Source: Cyclobacteriaceae bacterium
GTDB taxonomy: Bacteria > Bacteroidota > Bacteroidia > Cytophagales > Cyclobacteriaceae
Reading direction: 5' to 3'
Assembly (NCBI GenBank): GCA_026994125.1
Contig: JALWRJ010000436.1
Coordinates: 3,566 to 13,340 of the forward strand
Length of the DNA: 9,775 nucleotides
Below the pieces are notes generated by a model. That model searched no databases and was not told where the DNA came from. It worked only from the letters and a program-made list of their open reading frames with translations. Positions 6,630-9,775 of the stretch are shown piece by piece. Position 1 is the first letter of the stretch. The number at the start of each line of letters is the position of its first letter. The position numbers were made by a program, and so were the translations under genes.

Positions 6630-8273
6630 ATGGCAGAAGTTATAAGAATGCCCAAAATGAGCGATACCATGGAGGAGGGAGTAATTGCCTCCTGGTTAAA
6701 AAAAGTGGGTGACCAGGTAACATCAGGAGATATATTAGCGGAGGTTGAAACCGACAAGGCCACCATGGAGTTGGAGTCGTACGAAGATGGCACTTTGTTG
6801 TACATTGGTGTACACGAAAAAGAGGCAGCTCCTGTGGATGGCATTATTGCCATAATTGGTGAAAAAGGAGAAGCTTACGAGCATTTATTGGAGGAAACCT
6901 CATCAAAGGACACAACTAGTTCTACCTCCGAAAATCCAAAGGAGGCCGATGCATTGCCCGAACCACCTAGCCAATCTGCCATAGATACCTCTACCATTAA
7001 TGCTACTGTAATTAGGATGCCAAAAATGAGCGACACGATGGAAGAAGGTGTTATCGCTTCTTGGCTTAAAAAAGTAGGCGACCAGGTAGCTTCGGGAGAT
7101 ATTTTAGCAGAAGTAGAAACCGATAAAGCAACCATGGAGTTGGAGTCGTACGATGACGGCACTCTGTTGTACATTGGTCATCAGGCTGGAGAATCGGTGC
7201 CTGTGGATGGGGTGCTTGCTATTATAGGTGAGAAAGGGGCTAACTACGAAGCTTTATTACAGGCAGAGCAAGCTCCGAAAACTACGGTTGTCCAGCAAGA
7301 AAAAATAGCGGAACCTACATCAACTCCAAATGATAATAAAGCCGTTCCTGCACCGGCACAGGAAGCACCTGCCGCTACAACCAATGGCCGGGTAAAAGCT
7401 TCGCCTTTGGCAAAAAAAATGGCCAAAGAAAAAGGCATTGATTTGGCCTTGGTGTCAGGTACTGGCGATAATGGACGCATTGTAAAACGCGATGTAGAGG
7501 CGTTTACTCCAGCACCTCAAGCCAATGCCAATACTGCTGGTACAGTAGATGCCTCCTCAAGCACAGTAGCCTTGCCGCAAGTAGTAGGGGAGGAGAGCTT
7601 TGACGAAATTCCTGTGTCGCAAATGCGTAAAACCATTGGTAAAAGACTGGCCGAAAGTAAGTTTACGGCTCCACACTTTTATATTACCATGGAGATTAAC
7701 ATGGATAAAGCCATAGAAGCACGCAAAAGCCTTAACGAAATATCGCCTGTTAAAATATCGTTTAACGATATGGTGGTTAAAGCCACAGCCGCTGCTTTAA
7801 GGCAGCACCCTAATGTAAATGTGTCGTGGTTGGGCGATAAAATTAGAAAAAACCACCACATTCATATAGGTGTAGCGGTAGCGGTAGAAGATGGTTTGCT
7901 CGTGCCGGTTATTCGCTTTGCAGATAATAAATCGCTATCCCATATTTCGGCCGAAGTAAAAGATTTAGCCAAAAAAGCTGCCAATAAGCAATTGCAACCC
8001 CAGGATTGGGAAGGAAATACCTTTACCATTTCGAACCTGGGTATGTTTGGGGTAGAAGAATTTACGGCTATTATTAATCCTCCCGATGCCTGTATTTTGG
8101 CAGTAGGTGGTATTAAACAAACTGCGGTGGTTAAAGATGGGCAGTTAGTACCCGGTAATGTAATGAAGGTTACCCTAAGCTCGGATCACAGAGTGGTTGA
8201 TGGTGCTTTAGGGGCTGCATTTTTGCAAACATTAAAAAGCCTCTTAGAAGACCCCGTTCGTATTTTGATATAG
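6630..8273 (+). CDS. pdhC: pyruvate dehydrogenase complex E2, dihydrolipoamide acetyltransferase with two lipoyl domains
   Basis: E2 core of the cytoplasmic 2-oxo acid dehydrogenase complex: it moves acetyl groups from E1 through lipoyl-lysine to CoA. The 547 residues hold lipoyl domain 1 (about 3-86, ETDKA with Lys43), a Ser/Thr/Glu/Pro linker, lipoyl domain 2 (about 126-210, Lys166), a Pro/Ala-rich linker, the E1/E3-binding domain (about 254-291, RVKASPLAKKMAKEKG...GTGDNGRIVKRDV) and the acetyltransferase domain (about 326-547) with DHRVVDG (His520, Asp524). DTMEEGVIASWLKKVGD is typical of pyruvate-type E2s; a branched-chain or 2-oxoglutarate E2 is less likely because those usually have one lipoyl domain. 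No E1 or E3 gene is adjacent. ATG 6630 fits the promoter 16 nt upstream and the family's MAEVIRMPKMSDTM start. Confidence 0.95.
   Translation: MAEVIRMPKMSDTMEEGVIASWLKKVGDQVTSGDILAEVETDKATMELESYEDGTLLYIGVHEKEAAPVDGIIAIIGEKGEAYEHLLEETSSKDTTSSTSENPKEADALPEPPSQSAIDTSTINATVIRMPKMSDTMEEGVIASWLKKVGDQVASGDILAEVETDKATMELESYDDGTLLYIGHQAGESVPVDGVLAIIGEKGANYEALLQAEQAPKTTVVQQEKIAEPTSTPNDNKAVPAPAQEAPAATTNGRVKASPLAKKMAKEKGIDLALVSGTGDNGRIVKRDVEAFTPAPQANANTAGTVDASSSTVALPQVVGEESFDEIPVSQMRKTIGKRLAESKFTAPHFYITMEINMDKAIEARKSLNEISPVKISFNDMVVKATAAALRQHPNVNVSWLGDKIRKNHHIHIGVAVAVEDGLLVPVIRFADNKSLSHISAEVKDLAKKAANKQLQPQDWEGNTFTISNLGMFGVEEFTAIINPPDACILAVGGIKQTAVVKDGQLVPGNVMKVTLSSDHRVVDGALGAAFLQTLKSLLEDPVRILI
6639..7257 (+). 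repeat. internal duplication: two tandem lipoyl-domain coding segments
   Basis: Residues 4-88 and 127-211 of E2 are about 84% identical, with only two differences in the first 58 aligned positions. The offset between copies is 369 nt. Many synonymous positions differ, so the copies are not a recent duplication, but 23 nt around the lipoylation site (6762-6784 and 7131-7153) are identical. The segments are separated by a linker of about 38 residues. Confidence 0.9.
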
Positions 8274-8280
8274 TTTAATT

Positions 8281-8308
8281 ATCAATTATCAATTATCAAT
8301 TGTCAATG
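8281..8308. repeat. heptanucleotide tandem repeat, ATCAATT x3 plus one degenerate copy
   Basis: ATCAATT occurs three times head to tail at 8281-8287, 8288-8294 and 8295-8301, followed by GTCAATG with two changes. It starts 8 nt after the E2 stop codon. It does not form a clear terminator hairpin. Confidence 0.85.
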
Positions 8309-8370
8309 AGGAATTATTAATGAGCCATGCTTAGGTGTGAAGCTGCCATGTATAATTTAGGAAATAACCA

Positions 8371-8391
8371 TCTCACATCTCACATCTCATC
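8371..8391. repeat. second heptanucleotide tandem repeat, TCTCACA x2 plus TCTCATC
   Basis: TCTCACA at 8371-8377 and 8378-8384 is followed by TCTCATC at 8385-8391. The unit length is the same as in the 8281 array but the sequence is unrelated. It lies 62 nt upstream of hslV. No good promoter match is visible between it and hslV. Confidence 0.75.
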
Positions 8392-8452
8392 CCAAAACTC
8401 TGCCACAATGTCAACGGCATATTAATTGCATGTAAAAAACTAAACGAAAAAT

Positions 8453-8998
8453 ATGGGCAAATCAAAGATTAAATCGACAACTGTACTGGCTATTGTACAT
8501 AATGGCGAGGTGGTTGTAGGTGCTGATGGACAAGCCACTATGGGTAATTACGTTGCTAAAAGCAATGTAAAAAAGGTTAGGAAATTACAAGAAGGTAAAA
8601 TTGTAACAGGTTTTGCAGGCTCAACAGCCGATGCCTTTACATTATTGGAGCGCTTTGATGAAAAACTAAATGCATACGGTGGTAACATGAAGCGAGCGGC
8701 CATTGAGTTAGCCAAGGATTGGCGAATGGATAGGTATTTACGCAAGCTCGAAGCGATGCTTATTGTAGCCGATAAAGCAGAAGTGTTAGTGCTATCGGGC
8801 ACAGGCGATGTGCTGGAGCCCGACAACCAAATAGCTGCCATTGGTTCGGGAGCCATGTATGCACAATCGGCAGCCTTGGCGTTAAAAAAGCATGCTCCCC
8901 ACATGAGTGCCGAAGAAATTGTGCGCGAAGCCCTTACAATAGCGGCCGATATTTGTATTTATACCAACCATAATTTGGTTATCGAAAAAATAAGCTAG
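8453..8998 (+). CDS. hslV: HslV (ClpQ), peptidase subunit of the HslUV ATP-dependent protease
   Basis: Cytoplasmic threonine peptidase that forms a double hexamer and degrades unfolded proteins fed by the HslU ATPase. The 181 residues align along their length with the family: GADGQATMGNYVAKSNVKKV, GFAGSTADAFTLLERFDEKL, ELAKDWRMDRYLRKLEA, AIGSGAMYAQSAALAL and DICIYTNHN. The catalytic residue should be Thr9 in KSTTVLAI, so an 8-residue propeptide (MGKSKIKS) must be removed; E. coli HslV loses only Met. ATG 8453 is preceded by an A-rich stretch and no Shine-Dalgarno, as usual in this phylum. hslU, often adjacent, is not next to it: downstream, after 2 nt, comes an ArsC/YfgD-like gene. Confidence 0.96.
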   Translation: MGKSKIKSTTVLAIVHNGEVVVGADGQATMGNYVAKSNVKKVRKLQEGKIVTGFAGSTADAFTLLERFDEKLNAYGGNMKRAAIELAKDWRMDRYLRKLEAMLIVADKAEVLVLSGTGDVLEPDNQIAAIGSGAMYAQSAALALKKHAPHMSAEEIVREALTIAADICIYTNHNLVIEKIS

Positions 8999-9000
8999 TC

Positions 9001-9345
9001 ATGTTAAAAATTTACCACAATCCCCGATGCTCAAAGAGCAGGCAAACTCTGCAATTAATTAAAGATGCAGATGCCGAGGTGGAAGTAGTTGAGTACCTTA
9101 AAACACCTCCTACCGAAGAAGAACTGCGTGAAATTGTAACCAAACTTAATTTGCCTATCGATTACCTGATTCGTAAAGGAGAAGAACTGTATAAAACTGA
9201 GTATAAAGGTAAAGAATTTACCGAGGACGAATGGATTAAAATTTTGGCCAATCACCCACAATTAATAGAGCGGCCTATTGTAGTGAATGAAGATGGTGAA
9301 GCTATTTTAGGGAGGCCACCCGAAAATGTAGGCCGCTTTTTGTAA
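9001..9345 (+). CDS. ArsC/YfgD-family thioredoxin-fold protein (arsenate reductase-like)
   Basis: The 114-residue protein has YHNPRCSKSRQTL with the expected redox Cys10, and the three arginines that correspond to the ArsC oxyanion-binding set (R58 in LIRKG, R91 in ERPIVV, R105 in GRPPENV). The NPRCSKSR form and GRPPE end match E. coli YfgD better than plasmid ArsC (NPACGTSR). I therefore call the family and do not assert arsenate reduction, and I give no symbol. No arsR, arsB or acr3 gene is nearby, which also argues against a resistance operon. Its ATG follows the hslV stop after 2 nt, so it is probably co-transcribed and coupled. It would act in the cytoplasm, with glutathione/glutaredoxin-type or other thiol reductants. 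Confidence 0.9.
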   Translation: MLKIYHNPRCSKSRQTLQLIKDADAEVEVVEYLKTPPTEEELREIVTKLNLPIDYLIRKGEELYKTEYKGKEFTEDEWIKILANHPQLIERPIVVNEDGEAILGRPPENVGRFL

Positions 9346-9356
9346 GGCGTTATTGC

Positions 9357-9397
9357 TTACCTGGTCAGGCTACCTCATATATTTTTTTACCTGGTCA
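9357..9397. repeat. 11-bp direct repeat, 30 bp apart
   Basis: TTACCTGGTCA occurs at 9357-9367 and again at 9387-9397. The first copy contains CCTG-GT-CAGG with the bases that follow it. The function is unknown. Possible readings are a regulator site pair or a remnant of a larger repeat. Confidence 0.7.
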
Positions 9398-9480
9398 TTC
9401 ATACTTCTGCCCTTGCTAATGTCTTTAAAACTCGGAATTAATGCCTGTTCATGGTATTCAGCTTAACTGTTTTGGAGCTT

Positions 9481-9582
9481 GTTCAGCACATTTAATATCC
9501 GCATCACAGCTTGTTGCCAAAAGAGTTTAGGGTACTCAGCCTTTTAGAAACAATTCACAATTGCATTAGCATTGTGCTGAAC
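9481..9582. repeat. 10-bp perfect inverted repeat enclosing 82 nt, with an inner hairpin
   Basis: GTTCAGCACA (9481-9490) is the exact reverse complement of TGTGCTGAAC (9573-9582). Next to the right arm, CACAATTGC (9556-9564) and GCATTGTG (9569-9576) can form an 8-bp stem with one bulge and an ATTA loop, sharing bases with the right arm, so the two structures would compete. There is no recognisable transposase. Confidence 0.6.
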
Positions 9583-9691
9583 CAAAAAACAGTGTCATAA
9601 GAACTAGATTTGGGTAGTATATGTATGCAAAATATGCCTCATGTGCCTTTAGGTACATTACGTGTATTACTTTTATCAAGCAAGCTTCAAT

Positions 9692-9775
9692 TTATTCTTT
9701 GCCGGTAGGTTTCATTCTGCGGTTAAACATATTAAATCCTTTATTTCCATTTTTGAGCGAAAGAAAAATAATGAG
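9692..9775 (-). CDS. possible 3' end of a minus-strand gene
   Basis: From the window edge, the minus strand is open for 27 codons to a TAA at 9694-9692. The peptide begins LIIFLSLKNGNKGF and ends FNRRMKPTGKE: a hydrophobic run followed by a basic tail, which would suit the end of a membrane protein with a cytoplasmic C-terminus. The segment is short and unrecognised, and an overlapping plus-strand frame is also open here, so this is tentative. If real, it converges on the arsC-like gene. Confidence 0.3.
   Translation of the reverse strand, partial: LIIFLSLKNGNKGFNMFNRRMKPTGKE

Larger units (their letters stand above)
9346..9691. other. gene-poor stretch with short repeats
   Basis: No confident gene, RNA or intrinsic terminator is visible. 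GTAAG (9342-9346) and CTTAC (9356-9360) could form a 5-bp stem after the arsC-like stop, but the nearest T-run (9382-9388) is too far for a classical terminator. The stretch contains a direct repeat, an inverted repeat, a small imperfect hairpin and a minus-strand frame interrupted by two stops. Confidence 0.6.

Noticed and set aside
8353..8360. TAATTTAG as a promoter -7 box for hslV
   Set aside because: It misses the consensus at one of the key bases, has no TTTG or TTG at correct spacing, and lies about 90 nt from the start codon.
8548..8904. Minus-strand open frame of 118 codons antisense to hslV
   Set aside because: hslV on the plus strand is fully conserved through this stretch, and the antisense peptide has Ala/Ser-biased shadow composition.
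9001..9345. Arsenic resistance operon
   Set aside because: Only an ArsC/YfgD-like gene is present; no arsR, transporter or metallochaperone is nearby, and the motif favours YfgD.

Overview
The window reads as a chromosomal segment from a member of the Bacteroidota, moderately AT-rich. Four things point there. Promoters match the phylum's -33 TTTG / -7 TAnnTTTG pattern; the clearest is 6580-6610. Genes have A-rich leaders with weak Shine-Dalgarno sequences. The histidine kinase carries the SHNLRSP form of the phosphorylation motif. The large outer-membrane protein has an 'AQ' signal-peptide junction and a terminal aromatic residue. I cannot name a genus.

Layout. At 1-138 is the 3' end of an unrecognised gene, overlapping by 8 nt a hybrid-looking membrane histidine kinase (131-2032) that has an extra C-terminal alpha/beta module. 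At 2062-3536 a TrhP-like peptidase U32 protein and a one-cluster ferredoxin overlap by 1 nt, which suggests a redox-linked RNA-hydroxylation pair. At 3629-6547 is a 972-residue predicted outer-membrane protein combining an HExxH metallopeptidase domain, a beta-propeller and a beta-barrel. At 6630-8273 is the E2 subunit of pyruvate dehydrogenase with two nearly identical lipoyl domains, behind the best promoter in the window. The 179-nt gap after it holds two different 7-nt tandem repeats. At 8453-9345 are hslV (the peptidase of the HslUV protease) and an ArsC/YfgD-like thiol protein, 2 nt apart. From 9346 to the edge there is no confident gene, but there are short repeats, a possible decayed reading frame and a possible gene end on the minus strand.

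All confident genes lie on the plus strand. They look like several short transcription units (unknown gene + kinase; U32 + ferredoxin; the peptidase-barrel gene alone; E2 alone; hslV + arsC-like), not one pathway operon. I see no insertion sequence, CRISPR array, tRNA or rRNA. Most of the window is ordinary core metabolism and housekeeping. The least ordinary items are the peptidase-propeller-barrel protein, the kinase's C-terminal module and the U32-ferredoxin coupling.
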